Part shown: positions 43,275 to 53,239 of the stretch, piece after piece | Numbering within the stretch: the first letter of the stretch is position 1 | How the letters are laid out: each line of letters starts with the position of its first letter | Assembly: GCF_037482285.1 (NCBI RefSeq) | Contig: NZ_JBBEYB010000016.1 | Span: 1 to 64,000 of the forward strand | Direction of reading: 5' to 3' | DNA: 64,000 nt | Origin: Aquabacterium sp029268225 | Lineage (GTDB): Bacteria > Pseudomonadota > Gammaproteobacteria > Burkholderiales > Burkholderiaceae_C | The notes under the pieces: generated by a model | Told to the model about the DNA's origin: nothing | Databases searched by the model: none | The model's input: the letters and a program-made list of their open reading frames with translations, nothing else | Position numbers and translations under genes: made by a program

Positions 43275-46200
43275 ATGACACACCGCACTCGTCTGATTCA
43301 GGCCCCGCGCCTGCGCTGCACGGCATATGCCGTTCGCACACTCATGACAGGCACAGTCATGCTGTCCGCAATGGGTATTGCGAGTGCAGCCATCCTCAGC
43401 TTGGCTGACGCCCCCTTGGGCAATGGCCTGTCCTCCACAGCCGTCAAGCCCAACATCGCGATGGTGATCGACGACTCGGGTTCGATGGCCTTCCCGAACA
43501 TGCCGGGAGACATCAGCCAAGGCGTGGAAGACGACAACGTTGACATCCAATATGGCAAAGCCTGTTATGGCTACAAGGGATACAACAGCGTCGCCTACGA
43601 CCCCACCATCACCTACACGCCGCCCTATGACCCATCGGTCACAACCGAGCCCCAACAAAAGCCCAACGCGGTGTTCACGGCTGCCCTCTACGACGGATAC
43701 CGTGCGGTGAACACCACGTCCTACGATGGCACGACCAACACGGCACGGAATCTCTCCACCAGCCCGACAACGGATTCCGATGCCATCCGACTGGGCCGTT
43801 GGCCCGGCACGAACACGCGTGTACGCCTCAAGTTCTATTACTCCAAGTGGAAGTCAGGCACCCCCGCCTCCAATTGCGCGGCAGACAGCAAGTACACGGT
43901 CATCACCTCTGCCTCAGATATCGAAGCACCGGGCGTCCCAACCGGCAGCGATGCCGCCAAAACGAACTACGCCAACTGGTACAGCTATTACCGCAACCGT
44001 GGTTACATGATGAAAGCTGCCACAGGACGTGCCTTCAGCACGCTGTCGGACCAGTTCCGTGTGGGGCTGTTTTTCATCAACAGCAACGACAACACCAACC
44101 TGACCATCAGAGATTTCGACAGCACCAATCAAGTCGCCTGGTACAACGCCCTCTATTCCTCGACGTCCAGCGGGAGTACGCCTCTGCGCACAACCCTGGC
44201 CAAAGTTGGCCAGATGTACGCTGGCAAGGGTGGCTGGGGAGACAAAGATCCTGTTCAATTCTCGTGTCAGCAAAACTTCACGATCCTCTCGACTGACGGT
44301 GCGTGGAATGATGACAACGACCCCAAGCGATTGAACACGACCACGGACATTGGAAACCAGGATGGCACGGGTACAGATCGCCCCTATTTGGATGCACTCG
44401 ACATTTCGAACACCCTCGCCGACACGGCGATGTACTACTACAAGACGGACCTGCGAACCTCTGCGCTGAACAACTGCAGCAATACCATTGGCACGACGGT
44501 TTACAGCAATCTGTGCGAGAACAACGTACTCGGCACGCCGCGGGATCCCAACACCCAGCAGCACATGACGACATTCACGCTGGGTTTGGGCGTGAGTGGT
44601 GAAATCTTCTACGAGCCCAACTACGAAACCGCCCCCAACATCACAGGCGTGACGCAGTACTACGACATCTTAAACAGCAACTCAAACTGGCCCAACCCGA
44701 ACAGTGACATCCGCAAAATTGACGACCTGTGGCATGCGGCAGTCAACGGACGCGGGCTCTATTTCTCAGCTTCCAACCCAACCAGTCTGACGGCGGGGCT
44801 CCAGGACGCCTTGGCGGGTATCTCTGCGCGGATTGGATCGGGTACGGCAGCCGCCACATCCAGCCTTGAACTCGTTGCGGGTGACAACGCGGTCTATTTG
44901 GCGCAATACCGAACGGTCAAGTGGGACGGTGAACTGATCGCCAAAGCGATTGACGCCAACACCGGTGCAGTGGCCTCAACAGCCACTTGGAGTGCTCGCA
45001 CTCAACTGAACCTCAAAGTGAGTTCGGCCACCTCGGGTGATGGCCGCACCATCAAGTACTTCAACAGCACCGCCACCGACAAGCTCAAGGACTTCACCTA
45101 CACCAACCTGAACACCGATGGCCTGGGGACACCGTTTACCACCGCCTGTCCATCAACGGGCTCGGCGCTCAGCCAATGTACCAATTTGACGGCCACACAG
45201 AAGTCCCTGGCCAATGATGGCGACAACATGGTCAACTACCTGCGGGGGCAAAGCACCTACGAGGACCTGACCAATTCTGCCAATCCGTTGTATCGAGAGC
45301 GTGAGCATGTGCTGGGGGACATCGTCAACGCCGTCCCCGTGTTCGTGCAAAAACCTCAGTTCAACTACGAGCAATACGACAGCACATACGGCAGCTTCAA
45401 ATCCACCAACGCCACGCGTGGTGGCACGGTCTTCGCTGCAGCCAACGATGGGATGCTGCATGCGTTCAACAGCGCGAATGGCTCGGAGCGCTGGGCATTC
45501 GTCCCGAGCTTCGTGATGCCCAATATGCGCCATCTGGCTGACACCAATTACGATCATCGCTACTATGCCGACAGCTCGCCCACGGTCGCTGACGTGTGCA
45601 GCAGCCCAGGAACAGGGACCCCCAGCGTTTGCTCCTCGGCCACAGCATGGAAGACCATCCTGGTGGCGGGTCTCGACAAAGGTGGCTGCGGCTACTACGC
45701 GCTGGACGTCACCGATCCGGCCAACCCCAAGGGTTTGTGGGAGTTCACCCATGCCCAAATGGGCTACAGCTACGGCCATCCTGTGATCACCCGCCGCAAA
45801 GACGGCAAGTGGGTCGCGATCTTCACATCTGGGTACAACAACGTACCGGGCACCTGCGGCAAGACCACAGGTGACGGCATCGGCCGGGTCTTTGTGGTGG
45901 ACGCTATGACCGGCACTTTGCTGGACACCATTTCGACGGGAGAGGGCTCGGCCGAAACACCCAGCAACCTCAGCAAGCTCAATGCCTGGGTTGAGGTCGC
46001 AGAGTTGAACACCGCCGATGTGCTGTATGCCGGTGACATGCTGGGCAATGTGTGGCGCATCGATTTTGACGATAACCACGCGCCCAGTGGCAAGGAGGCC
46101 TTCAAGCTTGCAACTTTGCGCAATGCCGCAGGTACCGCACAACCCATCAGCGTGAAACCTGAATTGGCGTACACCAATGGCAGCCGCGTGGTGATGGTTG

Positions 46201-46796
46201 GCACGGGCCGCCTGCTGTCGCTGGACGACCTCAGCAACGCACAAGGTCAAAGTGTCTATGGGCTCAAGGACGATCTCTCGACCACAGGCTTGAGCAATCC
46301 ACGCGCCAACGCCTCGGTCAAGTCTCGCACCCTGACCACAACCACCGGCAGCAACGGCCAGACCATTCGCACCATCTCTGGTGACGCCATTGACTGGGCC
46401 ACCGACAAAGGCTGGTATTTCGACTTCCCCTCGACGGGCTCCGGCAACGCTTCCGAACGCGTCAACGTCGATATGCAACTGCAATACAACATCCTGACGG
46501 TGGCCACCAACGTGCCGGAGTCCAACGCGTGCACCGCTGGCGGCTATGGTTGGCTCTACTACGTTGACCTGGAGACCGGCAAGCAAGTCACCACAGCCAC
46601 CGACTCTGCGATTGGCACGCGCCTGTCATCCAACACCATGGTGTCGGGTATCAAGACGGTCAAGCTGCAAAACGGCAAGACGGTCACCATCGTGAGCGAC
46701 ACCTTGGGTGACGTGCGAACCAACCCCTCCCCCTCTCCCACGGGTGCTGCGGCAGGCACGGCCCGGCGCACCATGTGGCGTGAGTTGCTGGACTGA
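43275..46796 (+). CDS. pilY1: Type IV pilus tip adhesin PilY1 (PilC)
   Basis: A 1173-residue secreted protein of the pilus tip. A signal peptide precedes ILSLADAP. The N-terminal half has a von Willebrand A-like fold with an intact metal site DDSGS at residues 66-70 and DGAWNDDND further on. The C-terminal half is the PilC beta-propeller with AANDGMLHAFN, YALDVTDPANPKGLWEF and YAGDMLGNVWRIDFDDNH, the calcium-binding region that controls pilus retraction. GGGAG lies upstream of the ATG. The coding sequence looks less GC rich than the flanking genes. Confidence 0.94.
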   Translation: MTHRTRLIQAPRLRCTAYAVRTLMTGTVMLSAMGIASAAILSLADAPLGNGLSSTAVKPNIAMVIDDSGSMAFPNMPGDISQGVEDDNVDIQYGKACYGYKGYNSVAYDPTITYTPPYDPSVTTEPQQKPNAVFTAALYDGYRAVNTTSYDGTTNTARNLSTSPTTDSDAIRLGRWPGTNTRVRLKFYYSKWKSGTPASNCAADSKYTVITSASDIEAPGVPTGSDAAKTNYANWYSYYRNRGYMMKAATGRAFSTLSDQFRVGLFFINSNDNTNLTIRDFDSTNQVAWYNALYSSTSSGSTPLRTTLAKVGQMYAGKGGWGDKDPVQFSCQQNFTILSTDGAWNDDNDPKRLNTTTDIGNQDGTGTDRPYLDALDISNTLADTAMYYYKTDLRTSALNNCSNTIGTTVYSNLCENNVLGTPRDPNTQQHMTTFTLGLGVSGEIFYEPNYETAPNITGVTQYYDILNSNSNWPNPNSDIRKIDDLWHAAVNGRGLYFSASNPTSLTAGLQDALAGISARIGSGTAAATSSLELVAGDNAVYLAQYRTVKWDGELIAKAIDANTGAVASTATWSARTQLNLKVSSATSGDGRTIKYFNSTATDKLKDFTYTNLNTDGLGTPFTTACPSTGSALSQCTNLTATQKSLANDGDNMVNYLRGQSTYEDLTNSANPLYREREHVLGDIVNAVPVFVQKPQFNYEQYDSTYGSFKSTNATRGGTVFAAANDGMLHAFNSANGSERWAFVPSFVMPNMRHLADTNYDHRYYADSSPTVADVCSSPGTGTPSVCSSATAWKTILVAGLDKGGCGYYALDVTDPANPKGLWEFTHAQMGYSYGHPVITRRKDGKWVAIFTSGYNNVPGTCGKTTGDGIGRVFVVDAMTGTLLDTISTGEGSAETPSNLSKLNAWVEVAELNTADVLYAGDMLGNVWRIDFDDNHAPSGKEAFKLATLRNAAGTAQPISVKPELAYTNGSRVVMVGTGRLLSLDDLSNAQGQSVYGLKDDLSTTGLSNPRANASVKSRTLTTTTGSNGQTIRTISGDAIDWATDKGWYFDFPSTGSGNASERVNVDMQLQYNILTVATNVPESNACTAGGYGWLYYVDLETGKQVTTATDSAIGTRLSSNTMVSGIKTVKLQNGKTVTIVSDTLGDVRTNPSPSPTGAAAGTARRTMWRELLD

Positions 46797-46813
46797 AACC
46801 ACAACAGCCCTCG

Positions 46814-47383
46814 GTGCTCCGGGACACACGTGCTCTTGCTGCACTCGCCTCCGTCGCGCTGCACGTCAGCGTGACGTGGGGCGTTTGGGCCGCATGGTGG
46901 CACCCCCGAGTTTTACCCGCTGGAGCAGCGGGCGCCGCACCACCGCTCAAGGTGCGGCAGCTCACCGTGCGCGGGGAGCATGGCTCCAACGTGGGCCAGG
47001 TCACACTCGCCATACCCGACCAGCCTGCGGACACCGCTTCGCCAGCGGCGTCCGCGCCTGACGACGCCCAGTCAAACTCGGCGAGCGGTAACCTCCCCGC
47101 TTACTGGCCGCGCAAACTTCTGGATGTCGGCCCAGCGCCCACATCTTCGGTCATCCTGCCCACCCCCACAGATCAGGACCCGTCGCCCCCGGGCCATGCC
47201 ATCTTGGAGTTGTTCATTGATGCCACGGGGCGTGTCGACCACATAGACATACTCGAAGCCCAAGCGCCGATCGAATTCGTCGACGCGGCCAAAGCTATTT
47301 TCCTGCTCACGCCCTTCACCCCAGGCCTGAAAGACCAAACCCCGGTCCCCAGCCGGATCAAAATCGAAGTACGCTACGAATAG
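46814..47383 (+). CDS. TonB C-terminal-like protein
   Basis: A 189-residue protein with one N-terminal membrane helix (LAALASVALHVSVTWGVWAAWW), a variable linker and a C-terminal domain that fits the TonB fold (GHAILELFIDATGRVDHIDILEAQAP, FVDAAKAIFLLTPFTPGLKDQTPVPSRIKIEVRYE). This layout matches short TonB-type proteins, but no ExbB/ExbD gene or receptor is nearby. GTG start 17 bp after pilY1; it may be the last gene of the pilus operon. Confidence 0.7.
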   Translation: MLRDTRALAALASVALHVSVTWGVWAAWWHPRVLPAGAAGAAPPLKVRQLTVRGEHGSNVGQVTLAIPDQPADTASPAASAPDDAQSNSASGNLPAYWPRKLLDVGPAPTSSVILPTPTDQDPSPPGHAILELFIDATGRVDHIDILEAQAPIEFVDAAKAIFLLTPFTPGLKDQTPVPSRIKIEVRYE

Positions 47384-47406
47384 CGCCCCTCTTCCTGTCG
47401 TCGTTC

Positions 47407-48258
47407 ATGAAAGCCGCCGCCATCCAGATGATCTCCACCCCCAGGGTGGACGACAACCTCACCCAGGCCCGGGCCCTCATCGCCCAGGCCGCACAGGCCG
47501 GTGCCGAATTGATCGCACTCCCCGAGTATTTCTGCCTGATCGGTCTGCGCGACAACGACAAACTGGCCATCGCCGAGCCCCTGGCCGATGCCAGCCATCC
47601 GGCCTCGGTCGGCACCCCCATGCAACACATCCTGGCCAAAACCGCCAAGGAGCACGGCATATGGCTGATCGCGGGCACCTTGCCCATTCGCGCGCCGGGC
47701 AGTGACAAGGTCTACAACACCACCCTGGTCTTTGACCCTCAAGGCCACCGCGTCGCCCGCTACGACAAGATCCACCTGTTCTGCTTTGACGACGGCGAAC
47801 GTCGCTACGACGAAGCCGCCACCTTACGCCCCGGTCAGGAGCCGGTGGCCTTCAGCCTCACCGACCGCAGTGGCATCAGCTGGCGGATCGCCCTGAGTGT
47901 TTGCTACGACCTGCGCTTTCCTGAACTGTTCCGCCACCTCGGAGACAAGCATCCTCTCGATCTCATCGTGCTGCCAGCCGCATTCACCGACACCACCGGC
48001 AAAGCCCACTGGGAGTTGTTGCTGCGTGCGCGCGCGGTCGAGAACCTCTGCCACGTGCTGGCGCCAGCCCAAGGAGGACGTCATGAGAACGGTCGCACGA
48101 CCTACGGCCACTCCATGATCGTCGGCCCTTGGGGCGAGGTCATGGCCGTCCAAGCTGAAGGCGCCGGCATCGTGATGGCCGAACTGGACCAGACCAGGCA
48201 AAAGCAGGTCCGCAGTCAGCTCCCCGCCTTGCAGCATCGCGTGCTGAGTTCGTCGTGA
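47407..48258 (+). CDS. Nitrilase-superfamily carbon-nitrogen hydrolase (Nit1-type amidase)
   Basis: A 283-residue hydrolase with the Glu-Lys-Cys triad: Glu in ALPEYFCL, Lys in ARYDKIHLF and Cys in LSVCYDLRFPELFR. The RYDEAATLRPGQEP and NLCHVLAPAQGGRHENGRTTYGHSMIV segments match Nit1-like proteins that hydrolyse deaminated glutathione. 23 bp after the TonB-like gene. Confidence 0.88.
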   Translation: MKAAAIQMISTPRVDDNLTQARALIAQAAQAGAELIALPEYFCLIGLRDNDKLAIAEPLADASHPASVGTPMQHILAKTAKEHGIWLIAGTLPIRAPGSDKVYNTTLVFDPQGHRVARYDKIHLFCFDDGERRYDEAATLRPGQEPVAFSLTDRSGISWRIALSVCYDLRFPELFRHLGDKHPLDLIVLPAAFTDTTGKAHWELLLRARAVENLCHVLAPAQGGRHENGRTTYGHSMIVGPWGEVMAVQAEGAGIVMAELDQTRQKQVRSQLPALQHRVLSSS

Positions 48259-48280
48259 CCGACTGAATCTGCGATGCCCC

Positions 48281-48676
48281 TCAAGGCATCAAGTCAGCCC
48301 AATCCGTGCCCGCGGCATCGCCGGCATCAGGCGGTGCCACCTGCCCCGATGAAGTCAGGGCAGACTGCCCGCCGCCATACAACGACAAGGCATGGCCCTG
48401 CATGCCTTCGCGGAAATGCTTGCGATCGAACAGCTTGGCCTGCGCTTCGGTCGGCAAGTCGGTGATGCGCAGCACGTTGCGTCGAATGAGCGCATCGATC
48501 AGGTCTTCCAGCACGCGAACCAGGTCCGCGTCCATCTGAGCGAACGAACGCTGCTCGTCCGTCCCCAGGAAGGCCAGCACCTCGGGATGCTGCGGCGGCA
48601 CCGGTTCACCACCTGGCACCGGCTCACGGTGCAAGCTCACGATATTGCCTTGGGCATCACGAATGGCGTAGTGCAT
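48281..48676 (-). CDS. Conserved hypothetical protein of betaproteobacteria
   Basis: A 131-residue protein: a small beta start (MHYAIRDAQGNIVSLHREPVPGGEPVP), a helical middle with DLVRVLEDLIDALIRRNVLRITDLPTEAQAKLFDRKHFREG, and a disordered Ser/Gly/Ala tail. It resembles proteins sometimes named tryptophan synthase beta-like in Burkholderiales, but nothing suggests that activity. The ATG at 48676 is preferred over a GTG at 48694. It is the last gene of the resB-ccsA run. Confidence 0.7.
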   Translation of the reverse strand: MHYAIRDAQGNIVSLHREPVPGGEPVPPQHPEVLAFLGTDEQRSFAQMDADLVRVLEDLIDALIRRNVLRITDLPTEAQAKLFDRKHFREGMQGHALSLYGGGQSALTSSGQVAPPDAGDAAGTDWADLMP

Positions 48677-48724
48677 GCAATCCAATCCCGTCACACGAAT
48701 GACCGCAGTGTATCGGCCGCCCCG

Positions 48725-50086
48725 TCACAAGGTGCCGTAAGAATGCAGTCCTGACAGGAACATGTTCACGCCCAGGAAGGCGAACGACGTCACCAGCAAG
48801 CCGGCCAGCGCCCACCAGGCCGAGAAGGTGCCGCGCAGCCCCTTCATCAGGCGCATGTGCAACCACGCCGCGTAATTCAGCCACACGATCAAGGCCCAGG
48901 TTTCTTTCGGGTCCCAGCTCCAGTAGCCGCCCCAGGCCTCGGCGGCCCAGAAGGCGCCCAGAATCGTCGCGATGGTGAAGAAGGCAAAGCCCACAGCAAT
49001 GGCCTTGTACATCACGTCGTCCAACACCTCGAACGAAGGCAGTTGCGCCGCAATGCGCCGGCGCGCCGCCACAATCGCGGCCACGATCAAGGCGGCCACA
49101 CCGAAATACACCGCCCAGAAACTGCTCAGCCACTGCTCACTGCCCGGCTTGCTGCGGAACACCACCGGCTCAAAGCACAGCACCACCCCCACCAACCACA
49201 GCGGCGCCAGCTTCCACCAGCGGGTCTCCTCTGCCTGGTGCTTGACCAAGTAGGCAAACGCCACCATGGCCGCCAGGGCGAACGTGCCATAGCCAATAAA
49301 ATTGGCTGGCACATGCAGTTTCATCCACCAGCTTTGCAACGCGGGCACCAGGGGTTGAATCTCGTGCGCGCCGCGCTCCAGTGCGTACCACAGCAGAAAA
49401 CCCACCGCGGCGCTCACCACCAGCATAACGAACGCACCCAGCGAGCCCAGATCCCGACCCATGCGGGCAAAACGATCCTCGTAGTACAGCCAGTACGCGG
49501 CGGTCAACCAGGCAAACAGCACGAACACCTCATAGAGGTTGCTCACCGGGATGTGACCAATGTCTGGCGCGATCTGATGGCTCTCGAACCAGCGCACCAA
49601 CGTGCCCACCAGCGCCATGAAGATCCCCGCCCAAGTCAGGCGCGAACCAAGCTTCGTGGCCGTTGCACTGCGCGCCACCAAGCCAATCCAATAGAACACC
49701 GTGCTCATGAAGAAAAGCACACTCATCCACAGGATGGCGCTCTGGCTCGACAGGAAATACTTCAGCCAGAACGCCTGCTCCGCCATGGCCAGGTCCGCGC
49801 CATGGGCATCGGTGTGGCGCAGGTAGAGCGACATCGCCGCCCACGTGGCCAGCCCGACCAGCACCAGCAGCAAGCGCAAGGGGCGCCAGAACCAGCCCAG
49901 CGCAACCACGCTCGGCACGGCCGCCGCCAAGATGGCTTTCTCGTAGCCGTCCATGTGCGCGCCATAGGCCACGAAGCCCCACGCACCCAGCGCCAGCGCC
50001 AGCACGGCAAAGAGCCAGTCGGTCAAAGGTCGGCGTAGCCCGCCATCGGAGGCCAGCGCCACGCTGGCCGAATGTGAAGTGCTCAT
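48725..50086 (-). CDS. ccsA: Cytochrome c biogenesis protein CcsA/ResC (CcsB-type)
   Basis: The heme-handling membrane half of System II cytochrome c maturation. The 453-residue protein has about ten helices and the tryptophan-rich WWD motif WGGYWSWDPKETWAL, with His residues (HVPANF, WLHMRLMKGLRG) for heme. It starts 4 bp after resB ends. Together with ResB it attaches heme to CXXCH motifs such as those in the cytochrome upstream. Confidence 0.94.
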   Translation of the reverse strand: MSTSHSASVALASDGGLRRPLTDWLFAVLALALGAWGFVAYGAHMDGYEKAILAAAVPSVVALGWFWRPLRLLLVLVGLATWAAMSLYLRHTDAHGADLAMAEQAFWLKYFLSSQSAILWMSVLFFMSTVFYWIGLVARSATATKLGSRLTWAGIFMALVGTLVRWFESHQIAPDIGHIPVSNLYEVFVLFAWLTAAYWLYYEDRFARMGRDLGSLGAFVMLVVSAAVGFLLWYALERGAHEIQPLVPALQSWWMKLHVPANFIGYGTFALAAMVAFAYLVKHQAEETRWWKLAPLWLVGVVLCFEPVVFRSKPGSEQWLSSFWAVYFGVAALIVAAIVAARRRIAAQLPSFEVLDDVMYKAIAVGFAFFTIATILGAFWAAEAWGGYWSWDPKETWALIVWLNYAAWLHMRLMKGLRGTFSAWWALAGLLVTSFAFLGVNMFLSGLHSYGTL

Positions 50087-50090
50087 GAGA

Positions 50091-52295
50091 TCAGATCTCC
50101 TTGGTGGTCGGCACTGGGGCTTGCGCCAGCGCCTCGCCCAACACCGTCTGGCGCAGGCGATCAAATTCGCGGTCGGTGTCCAGCGTCTGACGCGTGGAAG
50201 ACAGGGCCATCTGCACCCGTGTGCCGCCCTGCGGATCTTGCTGCAACCACACCCACAAACGCCGGTCGCGGATGTAAAGCATCGCAAAGACCCCGATGAT
50301 CAGCAGCACACAGCCCAGGTACACCACATTGCGACCGGGGGTACGGGTCACCTGAAACACGCTGGCCTGGCGCTGCTCGAAGCTGTCGAGCATGAACACC
50401 ACCGGCACCGGATACAGCATCGCATCGGACAGCGACAACACCGCCCGCCCCATGAAAGCCTGCACGGCCGGTTCGTCGAGCGACACCGCGGGCAAACCGG
50501 CCTGCGTGCGGCTGAGGTTGTACAACTCAAACAAGGCGCCATTGAGGATGCGGATCAGCGTGCCCGAGGTCTGCTCTCGCTGCTCAGGCGGCACCACCTG
50601 CTCGATGAAGCGCGACAAGCCCATCAAGCCCCCGCTTGGCACATCGGTCGCAGGCTGGCCGGCAGCCGTCTCCAACGGCACGGCCCCCGCAAACAGATCC
50701 AGCGATCGTTGCGCCGAGACAGTCAACTGCTCACGCACCTCTGGGCGATCGCTTGGCCCCGCCGCCACACCAAACCGCCGCGCAGCTTCATCACGCATCG
50801 CCTTGTTGTTCAGGGCCTGACGCAAGCGCAACCAGCCCTGCAAGCTCATGGCCTCGTCGGCCGGCACCCGCAGATAACGGAAACCTTCGGCGGGCGTGTC
50901 GCGCACACCCAGCAAGAACATCCGGTGCCCGTCCAGCTCCACCGGCACCATGAAGTTTTGATATTCCCGCGCCTGCCCCGCCGCATCGCGCAGCTTGTAG
51001 GTCACCGACGGGCCAATGTTCACCAGTTGTTTGTTGCCCACCGGCTTGGCGCCAGAGCCCAGGTGCTTGCTCAGATCCGTCAAATTCACGCCGCGCACAT
51101 CGGTAGAGGTCGCGGCAGGGTTGGCGCTCTGCGCATCGGCCAGGTTTTCCACGTTGATCACGCGCAGGCCGCTCACCTCCAACTGCAGCGGACCACTCCC
51201 CTGGCCCAACCAGTCGGCCGGCAAAGCCCCGGGCGCCCCACCCACCACGGCGTCCACCACCTCCGGCCCACTGCGCGCGCCCGCCCGATCCAAGTAGAGC
51301 GGACGCAACTTGACCAAAGACCCACCATCCTCAAAGCTCGACTGGAAGATCGTCACACCGTCGTACACCACCGGGTGATTCACCTCCACGGTGTAGGACT
51401 TCGGATCTTTCGCGCGTGGATCGTGGATCACGATGTCGCTGGCGAAGCGCTTCGGCATACCCGTCTCGTAGTACTCCACCACGAACTTCTTCAGCTCGAT
51501 CTCGAAGGGCAGCGGCTGCACCAGCATGCCCTGATCCATCTGAATCACCGAGGCATTGGTCCGCTGGCCTTCCGACACAAACAACTGTGCCCGATAGGCC
51601 GGGTTGCGCTCGCTCAAGCGGCTGTTGGCGGGCTCGGTGCCGCCCTTGAATGGCTGCAAGTCCTGCGCCCAGGCTTGTACCTTGACCACCAGATCGCCAT
51701 CGAACAGCCCGCCCAGGCACACCAGGACGATGGCCGCGTGTGCCGCGATGTACCCCACCTTGTTGGCCTTGCCCAATCGGGCGGCGATCATCACGCCAGC
51801 CTCGCCCTGCGTCGACGCTTCGCGCCGCTGGGTCTTGATCGACCAGCCTTGCGTCTGCAAGGTCTGCAGCACCTGCCCCTCAACCGTGCTCACCGGTTCG
51901 GCCAACTGCCCGGTCGCCTTGTGGTGGAAGGCCTGCAAGGCCCGCTCGCGGATGCCCTCCTTGTGTGCGCGCCAGTCTGCCACGATCTTGGGCGTGTTGC
52001 GGGCAATGCACAGGCTGGTCGAGATCACCAGAAAGGCCAGGATCACCAGGAACCAGACCGAGCTGTAGATCCGATACAAACCGATGGCACCGAACACCTC
52101 GGCCCAGAATGGTCCGAACTGGTCCACGTAGTTGACCATCGGCTCGCCCTGCTTGACCACGGTCCCGATGGCCGAGGCAATGCAGATCACCGTCAACAAC
52201 GCGATGGCAAAGCGCATCGACGCCAGCAAATCCAGCAATTCACGGCGCCGCGATCGGCGCGCTGGAACAGGAAGAGGAGAGGCTTCAGCAGTCAT
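50091..52295 (-). CDS. resB: Cytochrome c biogenesis protein ResB/Ccs1
   Basis: The apocytochrome-binding half of System II. The 734-residue protein has three N-terminal helices (LASMRFAIALLTVICIASAIG, then VWFLVILAFLVISTSLCIARNTPK), a large periplasmic domain with DLVVKVQAWAQD and GPLQLEVSGLRV, and a fourth helix NVVYLGCVLLIIGVFAMLYIRDRRLWVWL. It is first in resB-ccsA. A cytochrome c gene lies upstream on the same strand, separated by its terminator. Confidence 0.94.
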   Translation of the reverse strand: MTAEASPLPVPARRSRRRELLDLLASMRFAIALLTVICIASAIGTVVKQGEPMVNYVDQFGPFWAEVFGAIGLYRIYSSVWFLVILAFLVISTSLCIARNTPKIVADWRAHKEGIRERALQAFHHKATGQLAEPVSTVEGQVLQTLQTQGWSIKTQRREASTQGEAGVMIAARLGKANKVGYIAAHAAIVLVCLGGLFDGDLVVKVQAWAQDLQPFKGGTEPANSRLSERNPAYRAQLFVSEGQRTNASVIQMDQGMLVQPLPFEIELKKFVVEYYETGMPKRFASDIVIHDPRAKDPKSYTVEVNHPVVYDGVTIFQSSFEDGGSLVKLRPLYLDRAGARSGPEVVDAVVGGAPGALPADWLGQGSGPLQLEVSGLRVINVENLADAQSANPAATSTDVRGVNLTDLSKHLGSGAKPVGNKQLVNIGPSVTYKLRDAAGQAREYQNFMVPVELDGHRMFLLGVRDTPAEGFRYLRVPADEAMSLQGWLRLRQALNNKAMRDEAARRFGVAAGPSDRPEVREQLTVSAQRSLDLFAGAVPLETAAGQPATDVPSGGLMGLSRFIEQVVPPEQREQTSGTLIRILNGALFELYNLSRTQAGLPAVSLDEPAVQAFMGRAVLSLSDAMLYPVPVVFMLDSFEQRQASVFQVTRTPGRNVVYLGCVLLIIGVFAMLYIRDRRLWVWLQQDPQGGTRVQMALSSTRQTLDTDREFDRLRQTVLGEALAQAPVPTTKEI

Positions 52296-52380
52296 AAAGT
52301 CAGACAGAACCGTGGCGGACTATAGCGACAAGGTCGGTCACCACGTCGTCGTGGGGGCATGCGCCATCACCCGGGCAGCC

Positions 52381-52418
52381 AAAATAAAAGGCGGGCACCC
52401 CGCAACCGGGATCCCGCC
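52381..52418 (-). terminator. Intrinsic terminator after the cytochrome c gene
   Basis: The minus strand forms GGCGGG/CCCGCC with an inner CCCG/CGGG stem and a GTTG loop, followed by TTTTATTTT. It lies just past the cytochrome c stop and upstream of resB. Confidence 0.8.
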
Positions 52419-52490
52419 TGGGCATGTCGAGCATCTCTCGTCACGTCACGACCGGCGCCCCGGCACAGTCCGAGCGCGCCAGCATGGCGC

Positions 52491-53117
52491 TCAGCGCAGA
52501 CCAGCGATGTAGTCGGACAGCGCTTCGATTTCCTTGTCGCTCAGGTTGGCGGCAATGGCCGTCATCTGGACACTGTTGGTGCGCTCGCCCTGGCGGAACG
52601 CGGTCAGCTGAGCCTTGGTGTAGTCGCTGTGCTGGCCACCCAGACGCGGGTACTGCACGGGCATGCCGGCGCCATTGGGGCTGTGGCAGCTGGCGCAAGC
52701 GGCGATGCCCTTCTTGGCGATGCCGCCGCGATAGATCTTCTCGCCCAAGGCGACCATGTCCTTGTTCTTGGCTGTGCCCACCGGAGCCTTCTTGCTGGCA
52801 TAGAACGCGGCCACGTCACGCATCTCGTCGGCCGTCAAGGGGGCAGCCATGCCCATCATGATGCCGTTCTTGCGCTTGCCTTCCTTGAACTCAACCAGTT
52901 GCTTGACCAAGTACTCAGGGTGCTGGCCTTGCAGGATGGGGTAAGCGGGCAGACCACGCGAGCCATCGACCGCGTGGCAGGCCGCACACACGGCCGTGGC
53001 CTTGGCTTCGCCCGCCGCCAGATTCGGCTTGGCGGCTTTGGTGTCGGCACCATGGGCCAGGCCGGACAAGGACAGGGCCACCGAGGCAAGGGCAATCAGG
53101 TTCGAGAAGCGCTTCAT
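52491..53117 (-). CDS. Periplasmic diheme cytochrome c (c4 type)
   Basis: A 208-residue exported electron carrier. A signal peptide ends at AHG; the two heme sites are CAACH (Cys44, Cys47, His48) and CASCH (Cys141, Cys144, His145), one per similar half, with Met ligands in the MMGMAAPLT and VQMTAIAANLS loops. This two-domain plan fits cytochrome c4. It is next to the ResB/CcsA system that matures such proteins and is divergent from engB. Confidence 0.92.
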   Translation of the reverse strand: MKRFSNLIALASVALSLSGLAHGADTKAAKPNLAAGEAKATAVCAACHAVDGSRGLPAYPILQGQHPEYLVKQLVEFKEGKRKNGIMMGMAAPLTADEMRDVAAFYASKKAPVGTAKNKDMVALGEKIYRGGIAKKGIAACASCHSPNGAGMPVQYPRLGGQHSDYTKAQLTAFRQGERTNSVQMTAIAANLSDKEIEALSDYIAGLR

Positions 53118-53239
53118 GGCGTAGGGGCGGTGAGTTGGCTGTGTGGGGTGAAACCGGCGGCCGGCACCCGATCCCGAGATTCAAAACGGAATCGAACACC
53201 TGCTTTTGGCAGTTGAATCTAGAGATTTTACAATGCCCT

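Noticed and set aside
45153..46586. 477-codon minus-strand frame opposite pilY1
   Set aside because: PilY1 propeller motifs are on the plus strand; the minus frame has no recognisable domain or ribosome site.
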